Notes under the pieces: generated by a model
Told to the model about the DNA's origin: nothing
The model's database searches: none
The model's input: only the letters and a program-made list of their open reading frames with translations
Position numbers and translations under genes: made by a program
Part shown: positions 1 to 13,620 of the stretch, piece after piece
Position numbering within the stretch: position 1 is the first letter of the stretch
Layout of the letters: the number at the start of each line of letters is the position of its first letter
Origin: Arthrobotrys musiformis
Lineage: Eukaryota; Ascomycota; Orbiliomycetes; Orbiliales; Orbiliaceae
Length of the DNA stretch: 64,000 nt
Assembly: GCA_036971715.1 (NCBI GenBank)
Contig: JAVHJL010000006.1
Coordinates: forward strand, 1,860,001 to 1,924,000
Direction: 5' to 3'

Positions 1-1490
1 TCGCCGCCTTCGTAGCCGCCGGCGCAATCTCAAAAGCCAACTCGGACGACCCCAAAAAATCATCCCTAGTCCGCTGCGCAAGAACAGACAAAGGCGTCCA
101 CGCCGCCGGCAACGTCATCTCTCTAAAACTCATCATCGAGTCTCCCACAGTAATAGACGACATAAACGCCCAATTGGTCCCCCAGATCAGAATATGGGAT
201 ATAATCCCCACCACCAACGGGTTCTCATGTTATCAATTTTGCGACTCGAGGGTGTACGAGTACCTCGTCCCCACTTACTGTTTCCTTCCCCCTCATCCGA
301 CGAGTTACATGTCCAAACGAATGGCAAAAGTAGCAGAGGAGGAAAACGACCTGGAAGCCTGGAGGGAAAGATACGAAGACTCCCCCGGATTCTGGCAAAA
401 CGTCGCCGACGAAGTCAAAGCCGAACTAGAAAAACAGGGATTCTCGGAGGAAGTAATCCAACAAGTCCTAAACTCCAAAGCCGAAGACTCAGAGGAACAA
501 CTCCCAAGCCTGGCAAACGAATTCCCAGAAGGCCTGAACCCCTCCGACGCTTCGGAAAATCCAGAAACAGCAGTGGCGGAACCCGAAGCACAGGTAACCC
601 CAATGGACATAACCCCAGACGAACCAGCCCCACCCCCACAACCAACAGAAGACCCCACCTCCACCTCCTCCACCACCCACAAATACTCAAAAGCCCTCTC
701 CACAGCCCGCAAGATCCAAAAACAAATAATCGCCCGCTCAAAACGTTCCTTCCGCCTACCCCCAAAACGCCTGGAACGCATCAGATCCGCCTTCGAACTC
801 TACGAAGGCAACCACAGCTTCCACAACTTCACAATCCAAAAAACCTTCAAAGACGCCAGCGCGAAAAGATTCATCAAAACCTTCAAAGTCAGCGATCCCA
901 TCATAATCGATGACTCGGAATGGCTCAGCCTCAAAGTCCACGGCCAGTCGTTCATGATGCATCAGATCAGAAAAATGGTCGGAATGGTAATGTTGACCGT
1001 GAGGTACGGCTGTCCGATCGAAAGGATCACGGAAGCCTACGGAAGACTGGTCGTACCCATCCCCAAAGCACCGGCGTTGGGGCTCCTGCTCGACCACCCG
1101 GTATTCGAAACCTACAACAAGAAGGCAGATCAATGCGGAAGATCCCACCTCTCGTTCGAGGCGCATAAGGAGAAAATCCAGGAGTTTAAGCAAAAGAATA
1201 TTTACGACAAACTCTTCATGGAGGAACAAAAGATGAATACGTATGTCTCTCTCACCTCTCACTTCCATATATATATCCCCTAATAAAAATCTCATAATAG
1301 TTTCAACGCCTTCCTCTCCTTCCTCGACAACTTCGAAACCCCAGAATTCGAATACTTAACCTCCAAGGGCATGAAAGCCGTCCAAGAGGTCCACCACCGC
1401 AAGAACCAGGGCAGCAAATCCGGCCCAGCCAAGGATGAACACCTAAACGCTCTCATAGAATCAGAGGACGAAGAGAACGTAGATAGCTAG
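1..1490 (+). CDS. PUS1: tRNA pseudouridine synthase, PUS1 type (5' truncated by window edge)
   Basis: This enzyme isomerises uridine to pseudouridine in nuclear and cytoplasmic tRNAs and some other RNAs. The reading frame is open from base 3. It shows the catalytic motif ARTDKGVHA (bases 75-101), whose Asp is the nucleophile of the TruA/Pus1 family, and further on the family block GQSFMMHQIRKMVG near 943-985. Between them lies a long acidic and Pro/Thr-rich insert (about 330-700), as is usual in eukaryotic Pus1. Exons are <3..1240 and 1301..1490, with one 60-bp intron (donor gtatgt, acceptor ataatag); splicing restores frame to a stop at 1488-1490 after an acidic tail. Ignoring the intron gives a false 369-residue product. 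The N-terminus, including the start and the beginning of the catalytic domain, lies outside the window. It converges on the ubiquitin hydrolase downstream. Family assignment is secure; the paralogue (Pus1 versus Pus2) is inferred. Confidence 0.93.
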
Positions 1491-2623
1491 AAAGGATGAA
1501 TATCCACCCAGACATCCCTCTTTCCTAACCAGATTCAGAGAAAGAGGAAAACAAAAGCCCTTTTAGAAAGGATCTCTGTATTATATATAGACCTGAAAGC
1601 TATCTTCTAAGAAGTCAACTTCATCTGTATAGTAGATATATAACACAATCACACCGCAAATAGATATCCAATATCAACAATCACAACACCAACTACATTT
1701 CATCACTAAATATACTAGTCCAAAGTTATATAAAAGGGAAGAACAAGAAATCTTAACCAATAAATAATAAACACCAGGCAAACGGCCCAATCCTAAAAGG
1801 TCTATGTATCATGTATAATATACCCATCTACCAATACCGCTTAAAATCCTCTAGCTTGCACAAAGCTTGCAAAAAAGCTAGCAACCGTTTATAGCTACCA
1901 GTACCTCCAAACAATTCACTACAAACAATAACAAACGAACGAGAAAAGAAATCCCAGAAAAGAACTTGGGAAAAAAAATATTAATAAAACTCCTAAAAAA
2001 AATTCAATCTCGTGAAGAAGCCATGCATTCAAACATCGCGTGTACGCGTATAGAGCCTCGCATATAATCAATCCGACCAGACGAAGGAAAAAAAGGCGAA
2101 GACGCGCTGATAATGATCACGAAAACAGAAAGACAATGCACAGCCGAAATGCGAAAGAATCAAACTGGAAGCAAGGAGTGAAGAATACGGCCAACCAAGG
2201 CCCCCGATTTTAACATATGCCATAATCCCATATGCCTTCTAAAGAAAATAAAAGAACGGAAAAAAGAGGCCAATCTTGTTACAGACAAGAAAGTGAAAGA
2301 CCAGGTCAATCCGAAGCCGAAACAAGAAAACAAAGAGTTTTTTTGACGTAACATATCCATGCAATGCATTCCTCAGCTACAATGCAATGCCATCTATTCG
2401 GTAGTAAGTAATTGCTATAGTAGCAGTCATAGCAGTGGCGAGTGAATCCAACCCTATTGAAGCTCAAGAGAGCCACCGTAACAAAAAAGAAATCAAAATC
2501 CAGAGAGAGGAAAAGAAAGACAGATAAGTAGAGAAAAGGGCCATTTGCCAGATCACACTTGCGGTTCGGAGGGCAAGAAACAATGAAAAGGAATGAAGAG
2601 AGAAGAAAGCGTTCGGGACCTTA
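1491..2623. other. Convergent 3' intergenic region
   Basis: This A+T-rich stretch lies between two converging genes, so it should hold only 3' UTRs and terminators. It is rich in short A runs and TATA-like words. I see no coding exon, RNA gene or long repeat in it. Confidence 0.6.
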
Positions 2624-5600
2624 TCAGTTACTACTATAGTCCTGATCAAGAAGATCGATCTCCTGGGTGAGACTAGCACTGTCAGAGTTGGCGAGATCTG
2701 TGTCAATGGAAGTTAGGGAAGCCAGTTCAAATCCGTTGTGACTAATGTTATAGGCTTCGCTAGACATACCACTTGGCTCGTCTTCTTCTACCACCACTAG
2801 TCGATCGACACTATTCCTGATATCTAGACGTCTCATGTCAGCTGGCTGCACCCTACTCGTTTGCCCATATATAAAATAGCTGGCTCCAAACTTACTCTCG
2901 ACTTTAAGTCTCAGCTCCATATCCTCATCTTCATCATCCATTCCATCGCAGCAAGGCCCTAAAATCTGTAGAATATTCGCAAGTCGAGTTTCGTCTCGCA
3001 TCATCTGAGGTCTGGTCTTCGCGAACTTGGCATCGATCCAAGCAATTGCATGGGCGGTAAATTCCCGTAATAGTTCCTTCTGGTTATTCCGCACCTTATC
3101 GCTCTGGTTCGGGATGTCGCCTACAAAGTTTCTCAGCAAGAAGTCCTGAGTCGCAGATCGGACCGCTTCATCGTGGTATGTCAGTAGTGGTGGTGCCCAT
3201 ATCTTTATGTTGTCTGTGACCTGGTTGGAAATAAAAGCTGGGCTGAAGTTCGGGTTGCGAGTCACAAAAGCGGTCTTGAAAAAGCTCAAGTGTTCAACCC
3301 CACCATGCGCCCCGATGGTCTTAACCTCCAAAGCGATTCGTCGAACCATTTCTCGGACCTCTGGGGCTTGCTTGACGTTTTCTAAGAAAACGATAATTGC
3401 TTGTAGCGAAGGCTCCGCAAGATGTGCCGGGTCAACAGCGACTGTTGCATGAAGGGCCCTGGCGATATCGGGTAACAGTGCCAAATGTGGCTCATAGGAC
3501 ACAAGCTTCTTCAGAATTTTGTTGATCGCCTTGATGCTCGCCGTGATATCCAGAGACTTATAGAGAATATAAAGGCCATTTTTTTTAGAGCAGTACTTAA
3601 GTGCGACTAGCTCGCGGCGCGATATTGGAACCCCGAAGCCTTCATTATATTCCCGATTGCTTTCCTCCTCCTCGTCGTCTTCCCCATCCCCAATCACGTG
3701 GTGAAGGTCGCAAACTTCGAGGAGGGCGGCGATAAACTCGAGAAGCCCCGAATGGAGCATTTTCCGGCCCTTATCAACAAATCGAGCAAGAGCGCCGTAT
3801 TTCATCTTAGCGGTTCGTGGAAGGAATTCAATCATGAAAACCTCGAGTGACCTCCTTAGGAATCCAGCGTTGATGAATTGGATGGCATTTTCAGTTGACA
3901 ACTCAGCGACGTTTCTAAGGAAGCCGAAGTAGTCGTCCCATGCTCTCATGTGGTAGCATAGTGTGTCGAAATAGTCACTACATTCTCGGATCATCCATTC
4001 GAAAAAGACGAGTTGCTTAGGCCCTCCGTTATCGATGTTTTGGGCAGCGAATATAATGAGGTTACCGAACTCCTGTCGAACCCTAGGAGTGCCACATTTA
4101 AGCAGTGTGTTTCTCAAAAATTCGGGACGCGCCTCCAGCCAGACCAGAAGTCCCTTGCAGCAGGGACGGCAACCTTTGATGGCTTCGCCAAGCGCCATGA
4201 GGAAGTCGATCGTTTGCTCGCAATCTTTGATCTTTATAGCGATTTGACCGAACGTATCAAGCATGAGCTGCAGCGTATTATCCTCATACTCATGCTCCTC
4301 AGTGCAGAATCCACCGTTGAGCTCCTGCAGGCGGCTCATAAGCCCGGAGACGAAGTCTAGGTGACATGTATCGAATAAGCAGTATCGTCGCAAGGCGTTC
4401 TCGTTTTCCTCAAAAATCGTCTTATAAAGTTCGGATTCAACCTGGATCGGAGCACGGGGCTGCTGGGGTTGCGACGCTACCCGTTCGTAGAAAAGCATAT
4501 AGGCACTGTATGGTTTCATGAAAGAGTGCGGAAGTAGCCCGTCCTTAGCTGGCAAAGTATCCGGACCCCCAAAACAGTTGTAAGGAATAGTTGAATGGTC
4601 GAACAAGGACACATCGGCATCGTTAAATTCGAACCACATGGGCACACCTTCAATAGTCTTGCCCTCTCTATCCTTAATGTAAGAATAATAGTGTCCCGTC
4701 TCCGCTGTACCACTATGGACAAGAACGCCAACGAGCTCGAATTCGTCCTGTGGGCACATGTCTTCTTGTTGTGAGCCATTGATCGCGTCTATCGAGTACG
4801 GGTGTAGATCGATTCTCGTCGGAAACTCGAAAACATCGTTGATTTTACTTCGACTCATCGTTCGCATGTCGAATTCAAATCTCTTGAGATGGAAGATCAC
4901 TTGGTTCGGAATTTGTTTCAGGCAGGTCCTAAATAATTGTTAGCTGCGGTGATTATATAAAAAAACGAAGGGACCTTGAATCTACCTCTTAACAGCGTCC
5001 ACATGTTTATTGCAATTCGTACAGGAGTATTTGTTGTCTAAACCATTAGCACCAGCCTAACTTCATGGGGTTTCCGGATATGTGTATACTTACCGCCGTT
5101 CAAAGTTTCTCCTTCCACAAAGGCCCTCAAAGATTCCTGGAGATTCTTCTTACCCTTGATATCACACTGGATTGCAGAAAATGACTCCTCCCGCTCTGAA
5201 ACGTGTTCACATTCCATAGATTTGACCTGTTGAACAAAAGTGCCACCAAAGAAACCTCGGAAGTCTTTCTTAGAATCTGGGGAGACGATTTGGCTTTCCA
5301 CTCTATCACAAAGAAGATTGTAAAACTCTTCAACATCCATTTGAATACCAACGTCAATAAGCTCTCCCTCGTAGTCACGGATGGTAGCAACAAACTCCTT
5401 AGGCTCGAATGCTCTTTGCCATGAATCCTGGAGGTTTGCAAAAATCGTTTTCAATGTACCCAGAGGGGTGAAATCATCCCCGTTAGAATTCACATTCAGG
5501 ATGAATTGCCGGAACGGGAGATTCATGAAGAGTTGGGTGAGGAGAGAGTTTAAGTAGCATGTGTTCGATAGATTCTTAAGCCCGACATGCCCGGCCTCGG

Positions 5601-8600
5601 AGCGAAGCCATCTGCTCCTATCAATGCTGAACATAGTCGGTAGCCCAGGTGTAGCTAGAAGACATTAGTAACCACGGCTAACATCTATTAGCGTCAATAA
5701 TTACGTACCTTCGGCGAGAATCTCTTTAAGAAAGCTGACAAGCGAATCCATGTCTTCTGGGGTCTGTAAAACCATTGTTGAGAGCTGGTTGAGATGGTGC
5801 CGTGACTCCGTCGTCAATACGATAGCTCCGTTTGTTTCACTTGTGTCCATCTCTTCGGGATCCTCAAGCCTAACGCTGGTGAGTGCTGGGAATAGGAACC
5901 GCTCCTGTAGCAGGGTCCCGAGTTGGCTAAAGATCACGATGTGTTAGTGAATTCGCAAGCTTGGCTAAGGTGGTCGCTTGATACTTACGCATGGGATGTC
6001 CATGAAGGGTCATATCCGTTATCCGAAACTTTGATGCAAGTAGTTAGGAGGTTCGAAAGTCCAAAAATGACGTTGTCTTGGACAAGGACGTCAATGGATT
6101 CCTGGCAATTATGCTTCAACAGTAAATCGCACCATTCCGAGAAGTACTTGGAAGTTTGAGCGTCGGATTGCTCGTAGCTCGATATCAGAACGAAAACCTC
6201 TTGTGTCGCGTGGAATGTTTCGAGACTCTGAGGTACGGCGTCCAAGGTATGGGGTATTAGGTTGTAGAGGCTTCCCCAAAGGTACATGGCCACTTTGATT
6301 GTGTCTGCCGACAGTTCTCCTGATGAGTCTTGGCCCGCAGGTATCGAGGCAAAAGCGGCATGGCTAGCATTAGTAACCGCAGTGCAAATATCCTTCCGCA
6401 GGTCTTCACGGATATCCTCCAGCAAGAACGATTTGAGCGACGCAGGGAATTCTCCGTCGTTTAAGATCTCCTCGAGCCCAGTGGGATTCTGTATAGACAA
6501 TGAGAGGACCGATCTGAACGCCTTAACGCCAACTTTACCAGCTTCAGACGTAATTAGTCCCTGGAATTCACTCAGAAGCAAGAGAAGATATGTAATGAGA
6601 ATCATGGCGTCATAGGCGGGTTTCAGAGCGGGCATCGTTCCCGAAGTATCTATGATTAATTAGCTTTGAAAAATAGCAACCACAATTGATAGGGGCGACT
6701 TACGCGCTATCAGGGGGTAAAGACAGTCCAGAAGCGCTATTATGACTTCCGTGTGAGACTGCACGTCTCGAATGTCACAAACATCAAAAGATACCAACGT
6801 TTTGGATACCCATTCTGATAGTGCATAGACTTCCTTGGGATCCAGAGACCCGATTGCAGTATTCTCGACCACGCTCCTAATTATGGCAAGATCATACAGC
6901 AACTTAAAGGGATGTCGCGTTGTCAATTCAATAGGCGATTTTAAAAGGGCCTCTTTCATCTCGGAGTACCTCTCTACCGGGGGACTAAACCTGCCGATAA
7001 GCCGCCAAATCTGTCATATCGTTAGCTTAGTTTCTCACTCAAGAGAACAAGACTCAACATACCTTCTCACTGTACTGATCCGGTAATGTTAATAGCTGAT
7101 GAAGATCCGCAAAATGTTTTTGGACCTCTTTCCGGACAGCCTCATTCGTCGTCAGTCCCGATAAATTGATTGGTGTAGTCCGATTGTGCAGAATCATAAA
7201 GGATCTATTCGGGATCTGTAAATCCAGCAATGTGCTTTCCGCTCCACTCAAGAAAAGTTCTCTTCCAGCGTAAATCAGCCGATAATTCTGGAAGCCAGTG
7301 ATCAATCCTAGATGCTGATAGAACTCTTTCCCAGTCAAAGTTGCTGGAACCGTAATTTCACATTTCTAACATTTAAATTAGCAGCTTGAATTATTCGGAA
7401 ACTGAGGGTATACGTACGGCGCCACTGTACTTAGGAGCGTGGCCTTGGAATTGAATTGTGAGAGTTTCACAAAGCTCATCGTCTAATCCCGGATACTCAA
7501 AGCTTTGGGCTTTCTGTGTGACATTGGAATTGGCCGGCGTACTTTCCAAGAGGTTCTGAAGTACAACTAGAGACCGCCGGAATTTCAATGCAGCTGCGCC
7601 TTCAGAGCCTTCGATTTCCAGTTCGGTTTCGCCTAGGAAAGATGCCGCTTCACCCAACTCCTTGATAGAATGGTTGACAAGGTCGCAGTTGACCTTTGTG
7701 AGCAAAGTACTAGCAAAGCTGGCGCGATACTATAAAAAAGAAAATCTATCAGTTTGAAAATTTTGAACGGTCTGCCAATAATAAGATAACTTACGTCTGC
7801 GAAGAAGTTGATGAGGTAGTTGATTGCTTCATTTGCAACATCATCTTGGGGAGCTGTGGTGATTATCCTCCACACCTGGTTGATTCCATCAATCTTCAGG
7901 AACTCAAAATCTTCTTTGATCTACAAGCACGGTATGTTAGCTGGGCCCCCGTCAAAGCAATACCGAAAGGTCCAACCTACGTCTAGCCCTTGATTGAAGT
8001 ATAGGATGGCATTTTTGCAGAACTCTAAGCATGAGGGGACGAAGAGGCATGGCTGCAAGGCGGGGAAATACTCCTTAAATATTGCTCGCATGAAAGTATT
8101 GGACTAAAAGTAACCGTTAGCTTGGGAAACACTAAATTCCAGGGGACAATATACTACCTCTGCCGCCTCTAAGCTAGAAGGCTGGGAAAGAAAATCACTG
8201 AAGAAACCAAACGAGCAATTCCTCACACGCGGATCACGGGAGCTCTCGCTACAAAGCACCAACCAAAGCTGTGAGCCCTGGTGATCTTGTATGAGCTCGG
8301 GGGTGTTAAGCATAACGAGGCGGAGCAGCTTAAAGATCGGATGCAAGTCTTGGTAGAGGTTCTCAAAGTTAACCTGACCTCCGACACAGAGAACTGTTTG
8401 CCTAACCAGAAGGCCGACGAGGTCGATATCCGCAATTTCGTGAGAGATTGAGATCGTCGATCCATCCTCAAGCTGGCCGATATTAGAAGCTAAATTCCCT
8501 ATGATTAGCGAGATTTTTCGAGATTTGGTGGAAACATAGAGCTTACGGAAGCTTTCTAGCACAGCGCTGAGTATATATAAATTGGTGGCTTTGTAGCTGG

Positions 8601-11346
8601 TGGCCTTCTCAATATCTTCGATACATTTCGTAATCAACTCCTTCTTATCCTCGATTTGGGGGCCGTATAGCAGCAAGTCCCCGAGTTGGTTGTACAACCA
8701 ATCGAACTTCCCTGCCAGACAATTGGTGAAGGCCGCACCAGGACCCGAAACCAGTATATCGAAAGACCGCGTTAGAAGTTGAATAATAAGATTGTACGGA
8801 GGGAGTTCAAGGTTCTGAAGAACACGAAACAGGTCAGTCATAACCAACACCACAAACCAAGTTACTAGTTTTACTCACGATAGCGGTCTGTTGACCATGC
8901 TGCTTGATTTCTGCGATAACCCGGTCAAAGTAGGTCACGAGAGCTTCATCCCAAGCATTTGTCGGGGCCCGGCAAAGAACAGCACATGAATCATAGTGGT
9001 TGGCAAGTGTCATGTTGTGGCATAGCTCCTGGATCAAAGCGATCGTTGCGTGGGTTTCTCGTTGGTCCTTGACAGCCAGAATCGGTTGCCATACAACCTC
9101 CACGAAGTGTTGATCGAAGTCGCCCATGACGATCAGGAACCCAACCACGTTTGCGGCTTTCTGAATAAGCTGGAAGTGAGAATGGGGCCCCAGTATATAT
9201 TCTACAAGTCCGGTATTCTTGATGAAACGAGATATGCTCCTGCAAAATTATTGTCAACAAACAGTAGCGGGATCACGGGAAATGGCATAATAGAACGTAC
9301 TGAAGAAGCGGGTCCTCTCGTTTCATAGATCTCTTCTTCCAGACCTCTAGCAGTTCGTTACATATCGTCGTTAGGGCGTGTAGTCTAATCTCTAGCTTCT
9401 TGCATTTACGAAGCGCAAGATCATATATTGTCATCCGTAGGCAGGCGTCTGATATTATCGAGTAGTATTCCGGTGGGAACGACGCAAAGTCGACGGCTAG
9501 CCGAAACTCGGAGTTATCATCAATGACGGCAGGGTTAACTGCAACGCTTTCGTTCAGAAGGTGAGCAGCATATTCGACGAGAGAATTGAAATCTTCTCTA
9601 GGCTCCAAGAAATTATCCCCAATGAATTCCTTGAGCTTCTTTTGCGTTATCAGGCTCATGTTGTACGCATGCCTGCTAATCTTGTCTCTGGCGACTCGTG
9701 CTCTCTCCTCCAAAACCGGATCGCCAAAAGTGTTCATATCCACCGTCATCTTAAGGACCGATGTAGGCACCCTGAATAACTGCTTGACATGATCTATTAG
9801 ATCTGGTTGTCCTGAGAGCCGTTCCAGCGCTAGGTCGAGATATCTCCCAAACGCCTCGAATCCATAATTCTCATCCAAAACCAAGTCGATAATGCCCAAC
9901 CAAAACTCAGTGATTATAGCCTGGGAAGCTTCATCATAGTGCTGAGGTACCGCCAAGGGTTGCAAACGACAAATGTCTGCAGCAGAGCCAAGATATGAAA
10001 CCGAGTAGGGCCGGAACGGGAAACTGGTCTTCAATTGTACCCTCTCAGCATCATATTGAACCACCCGGAGAGAAAACTTGAAATATGCTTTCAGTGTTTG
10101 GAACAAACGCTTTGCGGCAGCCATCGGGTTCGGCCGCAGAGGTTGGGTTGAATATAAAATTCCAAGGTGTGGTCTAGAGAGACAAAAAGTTAGCAAATCA
10201 GTCCAAATGGGAACGCGCAGTACACAATCATACCCTCTTTTCATAGCATTGACAATGACATGCCCAACGTACTTCCACGCATGAGCCCCTTCATTGTAAT
10301 CCCGCTTGAAGGTGTCATTGTCTGAGTCGGCAATGAGACTAATGCATGCAAATAGTTCTCTAAATGCAGACTGTGCGCTTTGCAAATCTAATTACACAAA
10401 GTTTTAGCACATATCAGGTTTGATGGGTGCAGAATTTCCCAAGAGGGAAAGAAACGACTTCTTACCTTGGCTGACTTTCCCGTACATGGGAATGAAGAAA
10501 GCTCTGCCTGTGGCATCTGTTGGTGTACGGGGCTGCAGCTGTGGAAGGATTTCCGTCACGAAGTTATCGTAGTCGGGGGTCTGATTTATATAGTTAGCAG
10601 GCTGCATTTTTAAGGCAAGTTCCATATAATTATTTGAAAGCAGTTTCACTGACCTCATTCATGCTGCTATTATGCTCCTCCTCATCATCATCCAAAATAT
10701 GGACGACTTCCCGTCGCTCTCTATCTCGTTCTCCTTCTTTCGATATGACATAATTTTTGTTTTTATAGGATTCTTCCTCGGTAGCTTCCGAGCTAGCTAC
10801 CGTCGGCGAGGAATCCTCGGAATCTGGTGACGGGCGAATATCGTCGGATTTGTGCGCAGCCTGCAGCTCCGGGTCGATCGTATTGTCGATCTCATTTGGG
10901 GCCGTAGATACTTCGGTTCTGGTGTTTACGACCACCACGACTTCCTGTTGCTGCTGTTGTTGCTCAATTTCGTCACCAGCCATTGTATCCTCGGACGAAG
11001 TATCGTTATGGGCATTAGGCGAACCGTTCGCCATATTTACGTCTTCTCTCAAATTATTAGCTTCAGCAGCCATACACTCAGCACTAAGAAGCTCGACTGT
11101 GGCTAAAGTTGCGGGGCGTTTTCTCGGCCTGGCCGGGTCAGTTTCGTCGTCGTCTTCGTAGGAGGGACGACGTGGAGGGGTGGGATTATTAAGCCCGTCG
11201 AAGTGGGTTCCGTTGATTGCTGTTTGATTCATATTGATGGTGTTTGACGAAGTCGCGGATGTTGGAGATGGTGAACTCAGCTGTCCCGTCGGTGCCTGGT
11301 TCTCGATTGCCATTCCAAGGTGGATGTCTTGTCCATTTCCTTCCAT
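2624..11346 (-). CDS. Giant USP-family ubiquitin C-terminal hydrolase (USP9X/USP34-like)
   Basis: A cysteine protease (peptidase C19) that removes ubiquitin from proteins. Sixteen exons on the minus strand: 11346-10654, 10580-10466, 10387-10234, 10173-9301, 9239-8879, 8814-8158, 8103-7981, 7920-7795, 7729-7418, 7365-7063, 7010-6704, 6649-5989, 5926-5709, 5654-5094, 5037-4986, 4928-2624. They total 7821 nt, or 2606 residues, in frame throughout. The first ~230 residues are low-complexity with a poly-Gln run near residue 127. A long helical region follows, with a ubiquitin-like segment at about 1139-1200 (ends RSFMILHN). The catalytic domain starts at about 1655: Cys box LSNTCYLNS (Cys about 1667), LNGDNKYSC, then the His box GTAETGHYYSYI (His about 1918) and WFEFND. 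A long alpha-helical C-terminal half follows, matching the region that accompanies the peptidase in fungal homologues. The exon at 10173-10234 borders a 60-bp in-frame intron, easily missed. Substrates cannot be read from sequence. Confidence 0.9.
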
Positions 11347-11660
11347 ACAATTAACTTTTGAAGAAGTGCGACTGAATTTTGGTGGTTGTTACAGGGTGGG
11401 AGCACCCTTGAAGGCGATTTTCTGAGGCGAGACGTAGAGAAAAGAGAGAGCTAAGCTAAGCAACTAAGCAACCAAGCAACTACTACCTCACAGTTGGCTA
11501 TCGATACCGAAAGGATTGGGGATGACGTAGGGGGGAACGATTTTCTATTAGATAAAGATAATAGAGAGATTAGTCGCGATTTAGGATTCAGGGAGAGAGA
11601 GGAGAGCACGGATGCCACATTTACAAGGGACGTGGAGAGCAGAGGTGAGATAGATAACAT

Positions 11661-11689
11661 GGAAAGGAAGGAAGGGAAGGGAAGGGAAA
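11661..11689. repeat. Purine microsatellite-like tract
   Basis: Short GGAA/GGGAA units repeat imperfectly over 29 bases in the leader/promoter region upstream of the ubiquitin hydrolase start. Confidence 0.7.
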
Positions 11690-12153
11690 TGAAGGATATT
11701 GAGGTGGATTGTGGAAGCGTGGGATGTGGAGGGACGGGCAGAACAGAACGAGGCTCAGAAAAGTGTGTTGACATGCAGAGGTACCGGTAGACCAAATCCC
11801 CACAGCACAGCAGGCCTGGTACCTGGCTCTAGTTAGGTCTAGCTAGCTGGCCGGCCTATCTGCAGAACTCGCTTTAGGAAGAGAGAGCTATTGGGGTCAA
11901 GACGGGAAGTAACAGCTAGAACCAACGGCAGAGAGAAACCTTTTTCTTTTTCTTCTGTTTTTTTGTGCAGTCTGGGGGTTGCGGAAAGGCAGCTATCCGT
12001 TGGTTGCGGCGGCGGGATGATGTGAAGTATAACGGACGTTAACGAACAGGTACCTACCTGGCTCAACTAGACTATCGATCGTACGTATAAGCTTGTGTTT
12101 GCTGTAGACCAAGCTAAGCTGCCCACCTGCTATGCTCCGCCAAAAGAACGCGA

Positions 12154-12172
12154 CTGGCTGGCTGGCTGGCTG
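12154..12172. repeat. (CTGG)n microsatellite
   Basis: Four uninterrupted CTGG units followed by a degenerate one, within the divergent promoter region. Confidence 0.75.
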
Positions 12173-12400
12173 TCTGACAGCGGCTGACCTGGCTGACTGT
12201 TTTGACTTGACTTGACTGACTGATGATGATGAAGGGAAGGGAAAAGAAAAGAAAGAAGGGAGGAATGAGAGTGAGAAGGAATTGTGAAGAGAAGAGAAGA
12301 GAACGAATGGGAGGAACAAACCTCTCGCTCGGGCAGGTACCCTGAATTACCAAGTTAATTTGCTCGTCGAGGCGTGCAATCAAGTACCAATATTCGATTT

Positions 12401-12420
12401 GGGTTGGGTTGGGTTGGGTT
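12401..12420. repeat. (GGGTT)4 microsatellite
   Basis: Four perfect GGGTT units. The unit resembles telomere repeats in base content but is five bases, not six, and stands alone. Confidence 0.8.
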
Positions 12421-13613
12421 GAGTCGACGGGCAAACCGAGCAGACACAGACGCAGACGTGCGGACGTGCGGGCACGAACGAGGCTGACTGGTCCTTTCTT
12501 CCGCTCTGATATATATAACAAAATAGTGGTGATAGATGGTGTTTTTATAGAGTTGTTACGGGGTGTACTGGAGTATTTATTTCGTATATAAAAGAGTTAT
12601 CATGATATCAGGCCGGTAGTGCGTCGTATAGTATACGGTCGTGGATGAGTGGATACAGCTACCGCGTCTCTCCCTCGAAGGATTAGTGGTAGTCTTGTCT
12701 GACAAGGCTACGGTTTGGCAAGGGCTTCGGCCGCCTGGACGTGAATCCAACCTGGGTCTGAATCATCGTATGTCTTTATATATAATAACATACAAAAGAG
12801 CATACTATGTATTACTCTGTTCTACGAGCTAGCTATCGATGAGTCTAACGCACTACACTATACTAGCATACTATAGCCAGGTACCTAGCCGTTTTAGTTC
12901 CTCCCAGGCGCACACCACAGACAAAGCAAGCCAGGGCGTAGTTTCCTGCGCAGGATCCAGAAAGACCAGAACTAGAACCAGAACGAGAAATCTGACGAGC
13001 TTAATACAATGGCGGGGACCAGGGTGGGCAGTCTCGTCTAACAAACTGGCATGCAGAACGGCCGGGCCAGTTTGCATGTGTTTCTCCCCAAGCTCTCCCG
13101 GCCGGTCGGTAATCGGTGCCATGGCAGTACTGTGAGCACATATATTAATAATTACCCGTAGATGCTGCAGATAGCTACAGGTACACACGTCCGTACTTGA
13201 CCACGAGGCCTGAACGACATACTATCGTGTCCAAACGTATGCCAATCGCGGTGTTGTTATAGATCTCCCAATCCGGCCGGCCTGGTTAATTACGTTAAGC
13301 TTCTTAACTCCCGGCGTCTGTGTGTACCTGATTGCCCAGTCCGCGTCCGGAGATGGACATGTAAGTGCATCATGTATGTATGTCTGTATGTGATGTGCCC
13401 CCGGGAGTTTCCCTTACTTAAGCACCTACCCGCTTGGTAGCTCTGCTCTGCTCCGCACATGCCCACAGCTAGCAAAGCTCTGGCAGCTTCCAACGCGGAG
13501 AAACGGTAACTGTGGCGCTATCTTTTTTTTCCTGTCAAAGTGTCCTTGTCAACAAATACAACCACTCCCAACACACCACAACCACACAATTACCTAACCA
13601 GCTATGCCTCTGC

Positions 13614-13620
13614 TATAAAA
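13614..13620 (+). promoter_or_regulatory. TATA-like box of the SRPRB gene
   Basis: TATAAAA lies 97 bases before the SRPRB start codon, with a pyrimidine/A-rich leader between. The assignment rests on position only. Confidence 0.45.

Noticed and set aside
194..913. 239-codon alternative plus-strand frame and three minus-strand frames over PUS1
   Set aside because: They are Arg/Pro- or Gly/Trp-rich shadows of the PUS1 coding frame, which carries the catalytic motif.
11494..11790. 98-codon plus-strand frame rich in Glu, Arg and Asp
   Set aside because: It lies in purine-rich simple sequence of the hydrolase leader; the composition explains the openness.
12401..12420. Internal telomere-like repeat
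   Set aside because: The unit is GGGTT, not the six-base TTAGGG usual in filamentous ascomycetes, and only four copies occur next to other microsatellites.
12675..12770. tRNA-like stretch (GTGGTAG followed by a possible T-arm)
   Set aside because: The supposed anticodon region is a tight palindrome with almost no loop, there is no seven-base acceptor pairing, and the T-loop does not fit the consensus.
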